A stretch of 64,000 bases of DNA. It comes from Arthrobacter stackebrandtii. Lineage in GTDB: Bacteria > Actinomycetota > Actinomycetes > Actinomycetales > Micrococcaceae. The DNA is taken from positions 1,612,001-1,676,000 of the forward strand of contig NZ_JAGIOI010000001.1 of NCBI RefSeq assembly GCF_017876675.1, read 5' to 3'. Shown here in pieces: positions 24,015 to 33,204 of this stretch. Positions within the stretch are counted from its first letter, which is position 1; each line of letters begins with the position of its first letter. A program made the position numbers and the translations under genes. A model generated the notes under the pieces. That model was given only the letters and a program-made list of their open reading frames with translations. It did no database searches and was not told the DNA's origin.

Positions 24015-27000
24015 ATGCACGACAAGCACGGTCTCATCCACGACCGGCTCAAGCGGGTCCTCACGGAGCGGATCATCCCCGCCATCCACACCCCCGTCGC
24101 ACCGCTGGAGCTGACGGCCTGGCATGTGGAGGGCGGCCAGGGCGAACCCGTGGACCCCTCGGTTGCGCTGGGCCTTCCTGCCGCAGACGACGCCGGGCAC
24201 TCCCCTTCCGCCACCACGGCGCCTGCCGCCGGGGTCGTCTACGCGCCGTTTTCCGTGGGCACGCCGTGGGGGCCTCCGTGGGGCACTAGCTGGATCCACC
24301 TCACCGGCACGGTCCCGGCCGAAGCGGCCGGCAAGACCGTGGAACTCGTGGTTGACCTGGGCTTCAGCCAGTCCTGGCCCGGATTCCAGGCCGAGGGCCT
24401 CGTGTACCGCCCGGACGGCACCACCGTGAAGGCGCTCAACCCGCTCAACACGTGGGTCCCGCTGGACGGCATCACCCCCGGCGGAGCGGCCCGGGGCGGC
24501 ACGGTTGGTGACAGCGCGGGCCTGGCCCGCGGGGGCGAGGCGGTTGACCTCTACGTGGAGGCGGCCGCGAACCCATTTGTCTTCACCGACAACCCGTTCA
24601 TTCCCACGCAGCTGGGCGAAAAGTCCACGGCCGGCGACACCCCCCGCTACATGATGGCCCGCGCCGACATCAACGTCTTCAACACCGAGGTGTGGGAGCT
24701 CGTGCAGGACCTGGAGGTCCTCGACCAGCTGCAAAACGAGCTGGACCTGGGCAACCCGCGCCGCTGGGACATCCTGTACGCCCTGGAACGCGCACTCGAC
24801 GCCGTGTCCCTCACCGACATCCCCGGCACCGCGGCCGCGGCCCGCGCATTGCTGGCGGAGGTGCTGGCGCAGCCGGCCAACGCCAGCGCCCACCGGCTCA
24901 CCGCAATTGGCCACGCCCACATCGACTCGGCATGGCTCTGGCCCGTGCGCGAGACAGTGCGCAAGGTGGCCCGGACGACGTCGAGCGTGGCCACCCTGCT
25001 GGAGCTCTATCCCGAGTTCCAGTTCGCCATGTCCTCCGCCCAGCAATACGAGTGGCTGAAGGAGCAGCGGCCCGAGGTCTTTGCCCGGGTCAAGGCCGCT
25101 GTGGCGGAGGGGCGCCTCATCCCGGTGGGCGGCATGTGGGTGGAGTCGGACACGAACATGGTGGGCTCGGAGGCCATGGCGCGCCAGTTCACGTACGGCC
25201 AGAGGTTCTTCCGCGAAAACTTCGGTGTGGAGTGCCAGGAGGTGTGGCTGCCCGATTCCTTCGGCTACTCGGCCGCGCTGCCGCAGATCGTGAAGCAGGC
25301 AGGTGCCAAGTGGTTCCTGACGCAGAAGATCTCCTGGAACACCGTCAACAAGTTCCCGCACCATACCTTCAACTGGGAGGGCATCGACGGCACCCGCGTG
25401 TTCACGCACTTCCCTCCCGTCGACACCTACAACGCACAGCTGTCCGGCCAGGAACTGGCTCACGCCGTGAGCAACTTCCGTGACAAGGGCGCGGCAAAGA
25501 ATTCCCTGGTTCCATTTGGCTGGGGCGACGGCGGTGGCGGGCCCACGCGCGAAATGCTCGCCAGGGCGAAGCGCACCAAGAACCTGGAGGGCTCACCCCA
25601 GGTGACGATCGCCTCCCCTGCGGAGTTCTTCACCGCGGCCGAGGCCGAATACCCCAACGCCCCCGTCTGGAAGGGTGAGCTCTACCTTGAAATCCACCGC
25701 GGCACCTACACGTCCCAGGCGCTGACCAAGCAGGGCAACCGCCGCAGCGAACACCTCCTGCGCGAAGCCGAGCTGTGGAGCGCCACGGCAGCGGCCCGGG
25801 GGCTCATCGACTACCCGTATGAGGAGCTCGACCGGATCTGGAAGCTGGTCCTGCTGAACCAATTCCACGACATCCTGCCCGGCTCCTCCATCGCCTGGGT
25901 GCACCGCGAAGCGGCGGAGAGCTACGCCTGGATCACCAGCGATCTCGAAGCCATCATCAGCCCGGCGCTGCTGGCGCTCGCACCGTTTGCCGAGCCGCTC
26001 GACCCCGGCTCGGAGCAGGATTTCGCGAACTCCACGCTATTCAACGCCTCACCCTACCCGCGCCGCGGCATCGCCCCCCTGAGCGCGGGCGTCCCGGAGC
26101 CGGACACCGCCCAGGTGACTGTGGAGCGGGACGGAAGTGACGTCGTCGTGCGCAACGGGCTCATCACCGTGCGTTTCGGCGCGGACGGCGTCATCAGCTC
26201 CATTCTGGATGTGGCGGCGGACCGCGAACTGGTGCCGGCCGGGCAGGGCGCCAACCTGCTGCAGCTGCACGCCGACTTCCCCAACATGTGGGACGCGTGG
26301 GACATTGATGAGTTCTACAAGAACACGGTGACGGACCTTCGCGAGCTTGATTCCATGGAGGTCACCATGCTGGGCAGCCAGCCCGAGGTCACCATCAAGC
26401 GCAGCTTCCGAAGCTCGCACATCACCCAGCGGGTGCGCATTGCCCCGGACTCCAAGGTCATCACGGTCTACACCGAGGTCGACTGGCACGAGCAGGAGAC
26501 GTTGCTCAAGGCCGCGTTCCCTCTTGACGTGCACGCCGACCACGCCCGTTTCGAGACGCAGTACGGCCACATCCAGCGCGCCACGCACGAGAACACCTCC
26601 TGGGACAACGCCCGTTTTGAGGTGTGCGCGCACCGCTGGGTGCATGTGGGTGAGCCAGGTTTTGGTGCGGCGGTCATCAACGATTCCACCTACGGCCACG
26701 ATGTATCCCGCCACCCCGGCACCAACGGTTCCAGCTTCACCACCGTGCGGCTGTCGCTGCTGCGCGGGCCCCGATTCCCCGATCCGCAAACGGACCAGGG
26801 CCCGCACTCCTTCACGTACGGCCTGGTGGTGGGATCCGAGGTGGCGGACGCCGTGGCCGCCGGCTATGCCATGAACCTGCCGTGGCGCGGAGTACCGGCT
26901 GGAGCCGCCGCCGTCGAACCGCTGGTGAGCACCGACTCCCAAGGCGCTTTGATCGAAGCGGTGAAGCTGGCCGATGACCGCAGCGGCGACGTGATTGTCC

Positions 27001-27212
27001 GCCTCTACGAGCCGCTCGGCGCGCGGGCCAAGGTGACGCTCTCGGCGTCGTTCCCCGTGGCCTCCGTGGTGGAGAACAACCTCCTCGAGCAGCCGTACGA
27101 CGCCGGTTCCCTCTCCCTGGGATCCCCGGACGCTTCCGGCAATCCCGCCATGACGCTCACCCTGCGCCCGTTCCAAATCCTGACCCTGCGCCTGCAGAAA
27201 GGCAACAAATGA
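24015..27212 (+). CDS. Alpha-mannosidase, glycoside hydrolase family 38
   Basis: A 1,065-residue GH38 enzyme, the usual length. IGHAHIDSAWLWPVRETVRK near residue 300 carries the zinc-binding His and Asp, WLPDSFGYSAALPQI has the nucleophile Asp414, and the QKISWNTVNKFPHHTFNWEG and FGWGDGGGGPT stretches are conserved. The C-terminal half holds the beta-sandwich domains (TLFNASPYPR, NGLITVRFGADG, DYPWHEQETLLKAAF-like region). It is cytoplasmic and retaining, trimming alpha-linked mannose. Its stop overlaps the GTG/ATG of the following glycosidase gene by four bases. Confidence 0.94.
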   Translation: MHDKHGLIHDRLKRVLTERIIPAIHTPVAPLELTAWHVEGGQGEPVDPSVALGLPAADDAGHSPSATTAPAAGVVYAPFSVGTPWGPPWGTSWIHLTGTVPAEAAGKTVELVVDLGFSQSWPGFQAEGLVYRPDGTTVKALNPLNTWVPLDGITPGGAARGGTVGDSAGLARGGEAVDLYVEAAANPFVFTDNPFIPTQLGEKSTAGDTPRYMMARADINVFNTEVWELVQDLEVLDQLQNELDLGNPRRWDILYALERALDAVSLTDIPGTAAAARALLAEVLAQPANASAHRLTAIGHAHIDSAWLWPVRETVRKVARTTSSVATLLELYPEFQFAMSSAQQYEWLKEQRPEVFARVKAAVAEGRLIPVGGMWVESDTNMVGSEAMARQFTYGQRFFRENFGVECQEVWLPDSFGYSAALPQIVKQAGAKWFLTQKISWNTVNKFPHHTFNWEGIDGTRVFTHFPPVDTYNAQLSGQELAHAVSNFRDKGAAKNSLVPFGWGDGGGGPTREMLARAKRTKNLEGSPQVTIASPAEFFTAAEAEYPNAPVWKGELYLEIHRGTYTSQALTKQGNRRSEHLLREAELWSATAAARGLIDYPYEELDRIWKLVLLNQFHDILPGSSIAWVHREAAESYAWITSDLEAIISPALLALAPFAEPLDPGSEQDFANSTLFNASPYPRRGIAPLSAGVPEPDTAQVTVERDGSDVVVRNGLITVRFGADGVISSILDVAADRELVPAGQGANLLQLHADFPNMWDAWDIDEFYKNTVTDLRELDSMEVTMLGSQPEVTIKRSFRSSHITQRVRIAPDSKVITVYTEVDWHEQETLLKAAFPLDVHADHARFETQYGHIQRATHENTSWDNARFEVCAHRWVHVGEPGFGAAVINDSTYGHDVSRHPGTNGSSFTTVRLSLLRGPRFPDPQTDQGPHSFTYGLVVGSEVADAVAAGYAMNLPWRGVPAGAAAVEPLVSTDSQGALIEAVKLADDRSGDVIVRLYEPLGARAKVTLSASFPVASVVENNLLEQPYDAGSLSLGSPDASGNPAMTLTLRPFQILTLRLQKGNK

Positions 27213-28471
27213 TCCCCGCAGTGCCCGGCTCGCCACGTTCCACCCCTCTGCGCTGGGGTGTGAACTACACACCGAGTGAAGGTTGGTTCCATTCCTGGCA
27301 GGACTTCGACGTGGACTCCGTCCGCGCGGACTTTGAATCCATCGCGAAGCTGGGGCTGGACCACGTGCGGATCTTCCCGCTGTGGCCGCTGCTGCAGCCG
27401 AACCGATCGCTCATCCGCCCCGCCGGCATTGCCGATGTGGGACGCGTGGTGGACGCCGCTGCCGAATTTGGACTGGACGTCTCGGTGGACGGGCTGCAGG
27501 GGCACCTCTCCAGCTTCGACTTCCTGCCATCGTGGGTGACCAGCTGGCACCGCCGCAACATCTACACCGATCCCGACGTGGTGGCGGCCGAGGCAGATCT
27601 CATCACCGCCCTGGCCAACGAGGTCACCTCGCGCCCCAACGTCCTGGGCATGACGGTGGGCAACGAGACAAACCAGTTCGCGGTGGAACGGCACCCCGAG
27701 CAGCAGCTCACCAGCCCCGCCGAGATGGGCGAATGGTTCAAAACCCTTCTCGCCGCTGCCCGCAAGGTGTGGCCCACGGGCATGCACCAGCACAGCTTTG
27801 ACGACAATGCTTGGTTTGTGGACAGCTGCCCCGTCACACCACGCCACGCCGCAACCCTGGGCGACGCCACCACCGTCCACTCATGGGTGTTCGTGGCCGT
27901 GGCGCACCTCTTCCCGCAGGGCCATCCGGCCCGCACGCTTTTTGCGGACTACCTGGTCCAGCTGGCCGACGCCTACTCCGACGACCCCGCCCGCCCCATC
28001 TGGCTCCAGGAGATCGGCGCACCGTACCCGGCCGTGCCCTTCGACGGCGCCGCGGACTTCCTCGAACAAAGCCTGCGCCCCGTGCTGGACACCCCGAACC
28101 TGTGGGGCGTCACGTGGTGGTGCTCGCACGATGTCAGCCGCAAGCTGGCCGATTTCCCCGAACTGGAATACACGCTTGGCCTGCTTGATTCGGACCGCCG
28201 CCCCAAGCCCGCGGGCTTGCGCCTGGCCGAGCTGATTGCTTCCGAGAGGGCAAACCCCACAACACCTGTCCAGCGGGATACGGCACTCACCTTCGATCCG
28301 GGCGACGAGGACACCGGCGTCGGCCGCTCGGTGGCCGATCCCTCCGGAGAGCTGTTCACCTCGTGGCTGGCGCGTGCCGCCTCGGGCACCAAGCCCGCCC
28401 TGGTGCGTGCTGCAAAGACGTCCGACGCCGACTACCTCGCCGCCCGCGGCATCACGAACGTCATCCCCTGA
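27209..28471 (+). CDS. Glycoside hydrolase, GH5-like (possible beta-mannosidase)
   Basis: A 420-residue TIM-barrel hydrolase of clan GH-A. LRWGVNYTPSEGWFHSW opens the domain; MTVGNETNQF gives the acid/base Glu153 and IWLQEIGAPYP the nucleophile Glu268. The sequence looks most like GH5 subfamily 18, whose characterised members cleave the Man-beta-1,4-GlcNAc linkage of the N-glycan core; I cannot confirm the subfamily without a search. There is no secretion signal. It is coupled by overlap to the GH38 gene, which supports a shared mannose-glycan pathway. Confidence 0.8.
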   Translation: MIPAVPGSPRSTPLRWGVNYTPSEGWFHSWQDFDVDSVRADFESIAKLGLDHVRIFPLWPLLQPNRSLIRPAGIADVGRVVDAAAEFGLDVSVDGLQGHLSSFDFLPSWVTSWHRRNIYTDPDVVAAEADLITALANEVTSRPNVLGMTVGNETNQFAVERHPEQQLTSPAEMGEWFKTLLAAARKVWPTGMHQHSFDDNAWFVDSCPVTPRHAATLGDATTVHSWVFVAVAHLFPQGHPARTLFADYLVQLADAYSDDPARPIWLQEIGAPYPAVPFDGAADFLEQSLRPVLDTPNLWGVTWWCSHDVSRKLADFPELEYTLGLLDSDRRPKPAGLRLAELIASERANPTTPVQRDTALTFDPGDEDTGVGRSVADPSGELFTSWLARAASGTKPALVRAAKTSDADYLAARGITNVIP

Positions 28472-28545
28472 CGCCGCATCAGATAAACCGCACTTTCGCC
28501 CGACGCGGCATCAGATAAACCGCACTTTTCGCCAACGCCGCATCA
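28471..28545. repeat. Two 32-base tandem repeats and a partial third
   Basis: Units 28471-28502 and 28503-28534 share ACGC-GCATCAGATAAACC-GCACTTT with a few differences; 28535-28545 starts a third unit. They begin on the last base of the GH5-like stop codon and end before the ribosome site of the next gene. Confidence 0.7.
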
Positions 28546-28577
28546 CTGGCGTTTCCCCGGACAAGGAGGCTGACCCC

Positions 28578-29036
28578 ATGCAAGGCACACTGGAGCACTG
28601 GGATCAGGTCGCCTTCAAGGACGCGGAAAGCGGCTGGGAGGCACTGGATGAAAACGGCTGGTTTGCCATGATGGCGTGGGCGGCCGGGCCGGACAATGTG
28701 CGCAAAACCGTCCAGTCCGACGAAGGCCGTATCATCCGGCGCACCGTCATCGCCGACGGCGTGGAATCCACGAGGCTGGAGCCCTTCACACCGGAGGACC
28801 GCGCCATTGTCGAGGACGCCATCAACAGCGACCTCGAGAGTGCCGGCATTCCACCTCGTCCGTCCGGATTTGTCTGGCACCTGCGCATCCCAGGGGACTG
28901 GTCCGGAGACTCGTCCGTGATTGACACGCTGGGCGCCCGGATTCTCAAGGAGCAACGGGACCAGCAGACAATGGCAGCACTACGGTCACACATTGAGAGG
29001 ATCGTGGCCGGATATTACACCGAAAACGGCTGCTAA
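28578..29036 (+). CDS. Hypothetical protein
   Basis: A 152-residue acidic, soluble protein that I do not recognise. It has a strong AAGGAGG site eight bases before ATG 28578. Features include a Trp-rich start (LEHWDQ, GWEALDENGWFAMMAW), a segment RIIRRTVIADGVESTRLEPF that may be a beta-hairpin, and a C-terminal helix rich in Gln, Arg and Ile. No signal peptide, membrane helix or Cys pair is present except the last residue Cys. It lies between the mannoside genes and a bidirectional terminator, on its own. Confidence 0.65.
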   Translation: MQGTLEHWDQVAFKDAESGWEALDENGWFAMMAWAAGPDNVRKTVQSDEGRIIRRTVIADGVESTRLEPFTPEDRAIVEDAINSDLESAGIPPRPSGFVWHLRIPGDWSGDSSVIDTLGARILKEQRDQQTMAALRSHIERIVAGYYTENGC

Positions 29037-29146
29037 CCGCCGCCCTTCCGGAACCGGGGGCAGATAACCTGTTTCGCCCCCTGTGGACCGGTGGCGAATC
29101 GCATTTGCTGCCCCGCGCCCGCCACCCTTTCCGGAAAGAAAGCACG

Positions 29147-29180
29147 AAACCCCCGCAACGCCTAGCGTTGCGGGGGTTTT
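29147..29180. terminator. Bidirectional terminator
   Basis: A 14-base perfect stem (29147-29160 with 29166-29179, AAACCCCCGCAACG and complement) around the loop CCTAG, with TTTT on the forward strand and a run of A before it. It serves the hypothetical gene and, on the other strand, the universal stress gene. Confidence 0.85.
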
Positions 29181-29192
29181 GCGAAACAGCAA

Positions 29193-29618
29193 TTAGCTGT
29201 CGGTCTTCACGATGTACACGTCGCACGGTGCGTTGTGTGAAACAGCGTTGGCAACCGAGCCGAGCACGCGGGCCAGGCCCTGCATGCGGATGTTGCCCAC
29301 AACGATCAGGTCAGCCTTGAGCTTCGTGGCTTCTTCGAGCAGGACGTCGGCGGGCTTGCCCAGCGCCGAGGAGTACTCGGTCTTGACGCCGCTGATCTTC
29401 AGCTCTTCGGCAACGCGCTGAGCAACACGCTCGGCCTCGTCCGCCGTGGAGAGGAACCATTCGTCGTTCCCGATGGCAACCTTTTCGGTCTTGTCCTCGC
29501 CGAACGCGGTCACAACACGCAGGGTGCGGCCGGTGGCCTTGGCCAGTTCCGCGGCGACGCGGGCAGCCTTCATGGACGTTGAGTTGCCGTCTACGCCGAC
29601 AATGATGATTCCAGCCAT
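29193..29618 (-). CDS. Universal stress protein (UspA family)
   Basis: A 141-residue UspA-fold protein: IIIVGVDGNSTSMKAARVAAELA at the N-terminus, LKADLIVVGNIRMQGLARVL and GSVANAVSHNAPCDVYIVK at the C-terminus. In ATP-binding members the loop is GxxGxxxxxxxxxG(S/T); here the second glycine is displaced (GNIRMQG), so nucleotide binding may be weak. ATG 29618 is favoured (AGGA eight bases upstream), with a Met three codons earlier as alternative. It ends at the bidirectional terminator. Confidence 0.9.
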   Translation of the reverse strand: MAGIIIVGVDGNSTSMKAARVAAELAKATGRTLRVVTAFGEDKTEKVAIGNDEWFLSTADEAERVAQRVAEELKISGVKTEYSSALGKPADVLLEEATKLKADLIVVGNIRMQGLARVLGSVANAVSHNAPCDVYIVKTDS

Positions 29619-29729
29619 TTGTTTCATCCTTTGCTTGCTTGCCAAACGCCGGTGCGTTGCACACTGGCGCCATTCCTGTCCCCTACTTTAGCCACAAAAG
29701 TGCCCAAATAGGCCTAAACGTGCCCGAAC

Positions 29730-32615
29730 TTACGCCCCTGTTACAGGATCCTTGCCGCAAACGGCGTCCGCGAGGATTTCCAGCACGTGCCGGTAGTCAC
29801 GGCCGGTGGCTCGCGTCATGCCCAGTTCGCACGTCCGGTTGCAGGATGCATGCCCGACGGCGTCCATCGCCGCTACATCCGCGGCCTGTGCCGCCGTGGC
29901 TGAGGCGGTGAGTTCCGGGTGCAGCATGCCCCGGTCCCCGGCAAAGCCGCAACAACCCCAGCGCTCCGGCACCTGGACGAATTCTGCGGCGGCCCCGGCC
30001 ACTGCCTCGAGCGCCGGGTTCAGGCCCATGCGCGCCGAGGAACACGTGGGGTGCAGCGCCAGCGACTCCAGCTTTTCCCATTTCTCGTCCAGCCGTGGCA
30101 GCAGCTCCTGTGCCGTGAACTCCACCGCATCAACCACGCGCAGCGGCCGCTGTCCGGGCACGAGCCGCTCGCTTTCAATCGTGTGCAGCAACCCTTCCGT
30201 GCAGCTGGAGGCGTCGCAGATGACCGCGAGCTCCCCGTCGCGTGTCGCCTCCCGCAGCAGCTTCAGCGTCCGGGCGTGCATCGCCGCGAGCCCCGACGCC
30301 ATCCCCTTCGAGGACCACGGCGTCCCGCAGCAGGCATCCGAAATTCCCTCCGGCACCAGCAGTTCCACTCCGGCCGCGGCGCACAGCTGCTCAAAGCTCG
30401 CCTGCACGCCCGACGCACCCTCCCCCGCGGGGCCGAACATGACGTTCACGCAGGCGGGGAAATACACGGCCGCCGGCTCCCCGGCAGGTGCCGCCCGCCG
30501 TCGGGCCGCTCCGCCCGCGGGCAGCTCGGAAGAGTACAGGGGCAGGGTGTCCTCACCGAGTATTTTTCGCGCCACCTTATTGACCGGAAGCACGACGGCG
30601 GCCGGCACCTTGGCGGCCACGCCCAGCGCCAGCCCGGCCCCCTGGGTGACGGCGCCCCAGTGTTTCGCGGCCGCGCCCCATACGGCGCCCTCCACCGTGC
30701 CGGCGTCGCGTTCGCGCAGGTGTTTGACCAGGGTGCCGGTGTTGATGTCCACGGGGCAGGCGGTTTGGCACATGCCGTCCACGGCGCAGGTGTCCACACC
30801 CGCGTAGTCGAAGTCCTTGGCGATGGCGTCCGCCAGTGCAGTGTTGCCCTCGCTGCGGGCCTGTTCCATGTCACGCAGGGTGACGATGCGCTGGCGCGGG
30901 GTCAGGGTCAGGTTCTTGCTGGGGCACACGGGTTCGCAGTAGCCGCATGAGACGCAGCGGTCTACCTCCGGGTCTACCGCGGGCGGCGCCGCCTTGATGT
31001 GGCGCAGGTGTGCCATATCATCGTCGTCGAGGATGACGCCTGGGTTCAGCATGCCGGCAGGGTCGCACAATTCCTTGATGCGGCGCATGACACCATAGAG
31101 CTCATCGCCGTACTGGCGGCGCACAAACGGCGCCATGACGCGGCCCGTGCCATGTTCGGCCTTGAGCGATCCGCCTTCGCCGAGCACTACGTCCACCATG
31201 TCCTCGGTGAACGCGGAATAGCGCTCAAGCTCCCCCTTGCTGGCAAACTTGTCCGTCAGCATGAAGTGGATGTTGCCGTCCTTGGCGTGGCCGAAGATGA
31301 CGGAATTGGCATAGCTGTACTTTTTAAAGAGTTCGCCCAGGGCGACGCAGGTGCGGCCCAGCACAGGGACCGGAACCACCACGTCCTCGAGCAGCGCCGT
31401 GGTGCCCAGCGGCCGGGCGCCGGCCACCGAGGTGTAGAGGCCCTTGCGAAGGTGCCACAGTTCGGCTCGGACCGTGGCATCGGAGCTGAAGTCGGCGGGC
31501 TCGTCCAGGCCGAGCGTGGCTGCCAGCGAGACGGCCTTCGCGTTCAGGTCCGCGAGTTCATCCCGGTCGCCGGTCTGGTATTCGACCAGCAGGGCCGCGT
31601 GCCGGTCCACGTTCAGGTCCCGCACCACGCCGGGGACCTGGGTGAGCCCCTGCCCCACCTTCAGTGAGAGCGAATCCATGAGCTCCACGGTGGCGGCGCC
31701 GCTGTCCACGAGCGCCGGCAGAGCCGAGTTTGCCGCCTCCAGGTCCTTGAAGACCAGCAGCCCCGACGTGGCGTGGGCCAGGCGCGGCACAGTCCTGAAG
31801 ACAGCCTCGGCCACAAAGCCCAGGGTGCCCTCGCTTCCGATGACCAGGTGGGCCAGGATGTCCACGGGGTCGTCAAAGTCCAGTAGGGAGTTCAGCCCGT
31901 AGCCCATGGTGTTTTTCATGGCGAATTGCGCTTCGATGGTTGCCCGCGATGCCGGGTTGCTGCGCACCCTTTCGGCCAGCTCACCCAGGCCCCTGAACAG
32001 TTCCGGCTCCTGGGCGCGCAGCCGGGCGGCGGCATCCGGAGCGCCGGTGTCGATGACGGTGCCGCTGGGCAGCACCAGGGTCAGGGATTCCAGCGTCCGG
32101 TAGGCGTTGTCCGTGGTGCCGCAGGCCATGCCGGAGGAGTTGTTGGCGACCACCCCGCCAATCGTGCAGGCAGCCTCGCTGGCCGGGTCGGGGCCGAATT
32201 TGCGGCCAAACCGCAGCAGACGCGCATTCAGCTCCCGCACCGTAACCCCCGGCTGCACTCGCACCCGGGCCCCGCCGTCGAGCACGTCAATGGAACGGAA
32301 GTTCTTTCGCACATCCACCAGCAGGCCTCCGCTGACCGCCTGGCCGCTGAGGCTCGTGCCGCCGGAGCGCAGGGTCAGGGGCAGGCAGCGGGAGGAGCTG
32401 ATGCGCATGAGCGCGCCCACCTCGGCGGCGTTCGCGGGGACCGCCACGGCCTGCGGGATGAGGAGGAAATGGGAGGCGTCGTGGGCGTTGGCGTGGCGGT
32501 CCAGGGCGCCCGTGCGGGTCTGCTCCGCGCCGCCCATTGCGGCCCTGACCTCCTGCAGCAGTGCGCCGCCAAGAACGTCCGTGGTGCCGCCATCCGCGCC
32601 TGTTTGTACCGACAT
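29730..32615 (-). CDS. FAD-linked oxidase with Fe-S clusters (D-lactate/glycolate dehydrogenase type)
   Basis: A 961-residue fusion of a GlcD/Dld-type FAD oxidase with a GlcF-like iron-sulfur part. Residues 50-280 form the FAD_binding_4 domain (LPLTLRSGGTSLSGQAVSGG, ACTIGGVVANNSSGMACGT), then the FAD-oxidase C domain with HAKDGNIHFML, then two 4Fe-4S motifs (CVSCGYCEPVCP and CAVDGMCQTACP), and two CCG-type domains at the end (CCGTPWSSKG, WGCCGFAGD). Such proteins oxidise D-lactate or related 2-hydroxyacids at the membrane face and pass electrons to quinone. AAGGGG precedes ATG 32615. A GntR regulator lies two genes upstream. Confidence 0.9.
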   Translation of the reverse strand: MSVQTGADGGTTDVLGGALLQEVRAAMGGAEQTRTGALDRHANAHDASHFLLIPQAVAVPANAAEVGALMRISSSRCLPLTLRSGGTSLSGQAVSGGLLVDVRKNFRSIDVLDGGARVRVQPGVTVRELNARLLRFGRKFGPDPASEAACTIGGVVANNSSGMACGTTDNAYRTLESLTLVLPSGTVIDTGAPDAAARLRAQEPELFRGLGELAERVRSNPASRATIEAQFAMKNTMGYGLNSLLDFDDPVDILAHLVIGSEGTLGFVAEAVFRTVPRLAHATSGLLVFKDLEAANSALPALVDSGAATVELMDSLSLKVGQGLTQVPGVVRDLNVDRHAALLVEYQTGDRDELADLNAKAVSLAATLGLDEPADFSSDATVRAELWHLRKGLYTSVAGARPLGTTALLEDVVVPVPVLGRTCVALGELFKKYSYANSVIFGHAKDGNIHFMLTDKFASKGELERYSAFTEDMVDVVLGEGGSLKAEHGTGRVMAPFVRRQYGDELYGVMRRIKELCDPAGMLNPGVILDDDDMAHLRHIKAAPPAVDPEVDRCVSCGYCEPVCPSKNLTLTPRQRIVTLRDMEQARSEGNTALADAIAKDFDYAGVDTCAVDGMCQTACPVDINTGTLVKHLRERDAGTVEGAVWGAAAKHWGAVTQGAGLALGVAAKVPAAVVLPVNKVARKILGEDTLPLYSSELPAGGAARRRAAPAGEPAAVYFPACVNVMFGPAGEGASGVQASFEQLCAAAGVELLVPEGISDACCGTPWSSKGMASGLAAMHARTLKLLREATRDGELAVICDASSCTEGLLHTIESERLVPGQRPLRVVDAVEFTAQELLPRLDEKWEKLESLALHPTCSSARMGLNPALEAVAGAAAEFVQVPERWGCCGFAGDRGMLHPELTASATAAQAADVAAMDAVGHASCNRTCELGMTRATGRDYRHVLEILADAVCGKDPVTGA

Positions 32616-32712
32616 GTTGCCCCTTCGCCATCGCTTTCCATGAGTATTGCACCTTCGCGGGAACCCCGCGGAGGCCGTGTCGGGCCCGGGCAGGTCCGCA
32701 GGGTACGCCCGG

Positions 32713-33204
32713 TCACGCCCTGAAGTTTGCCGGACCCTTCAAGGGGGCAAGCTGCGCCTTCTTTTCCGCCGTGAGCCGCACCAGGGAGCCGCTGGGTTCG
32801 TGGAAGAATGCCAGCACGGTTTCGGCAATGACGCACCTGCCGCCGGTGACGGGGTCAAAAATGGCATAGGCAACGGTGAAGCTGGCTCCCTTCACGGAGC
32901 TGATCCACACGTGCACGCGTGCCGGAATGTTGCGGTAGTTCAAAGGAGTCAGGTATTTGACCCGGTGCTCGACGACGAGGGCCTGCACGTCCGCGTCGAG
33001 CTCGGAGAAGATCGGTTGGGCCACGTCCACGCCGGGCAGCCCGGTCCCGGCCGGCGGGCCGAAGGCGTGCACGCGTGCCTCCTCGAGGATCCGCACCACC
33101 TCCACGTTGTTGATGTGGCCATACGCGTCCATGTCACCCCAGCGCATGGGGACGTCGAGCGCGAGGTGCGTGCCGCCGTCGGGCGTGCCGTTGTGGGCGG
33201 ACAT
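32713..33204 (-). CDS. Acyl-CoA thioesterase (4HBT hotdog fold)
   Basis: A 163-residue thioesterase. MRWGDMDAYGHINNVEVVRILEEAR is the 4-hydroxybenzoyl-CoA-thioesterase signature with the catalytic Asp; QALVVEHRVKYLTPLNY continues the hotdog sheet. ATG 33204 shares one base with the stop of the GntR gene (TGATG) and has a GAGG site, so the two are coupled. It would hydrolyse acyl-CoA in the cytoplasm; chain length cannot be told. Confidence 0.88.
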   Translation of the reverse strand: MSAHNGTPDGGTHLALDVPMRWGDMDAYGHINNVEVVRILEEARVHAFGPPAGTGLPGVDVAQPIFSELDADVQALVVEHRVKYLTPLNYRNIPARVHVWISSVKGASFTVAYAIFDPVTGGRCVIAETVLAFFHEPSGSLVRLTAEKKAQLAPLKGPANFRA

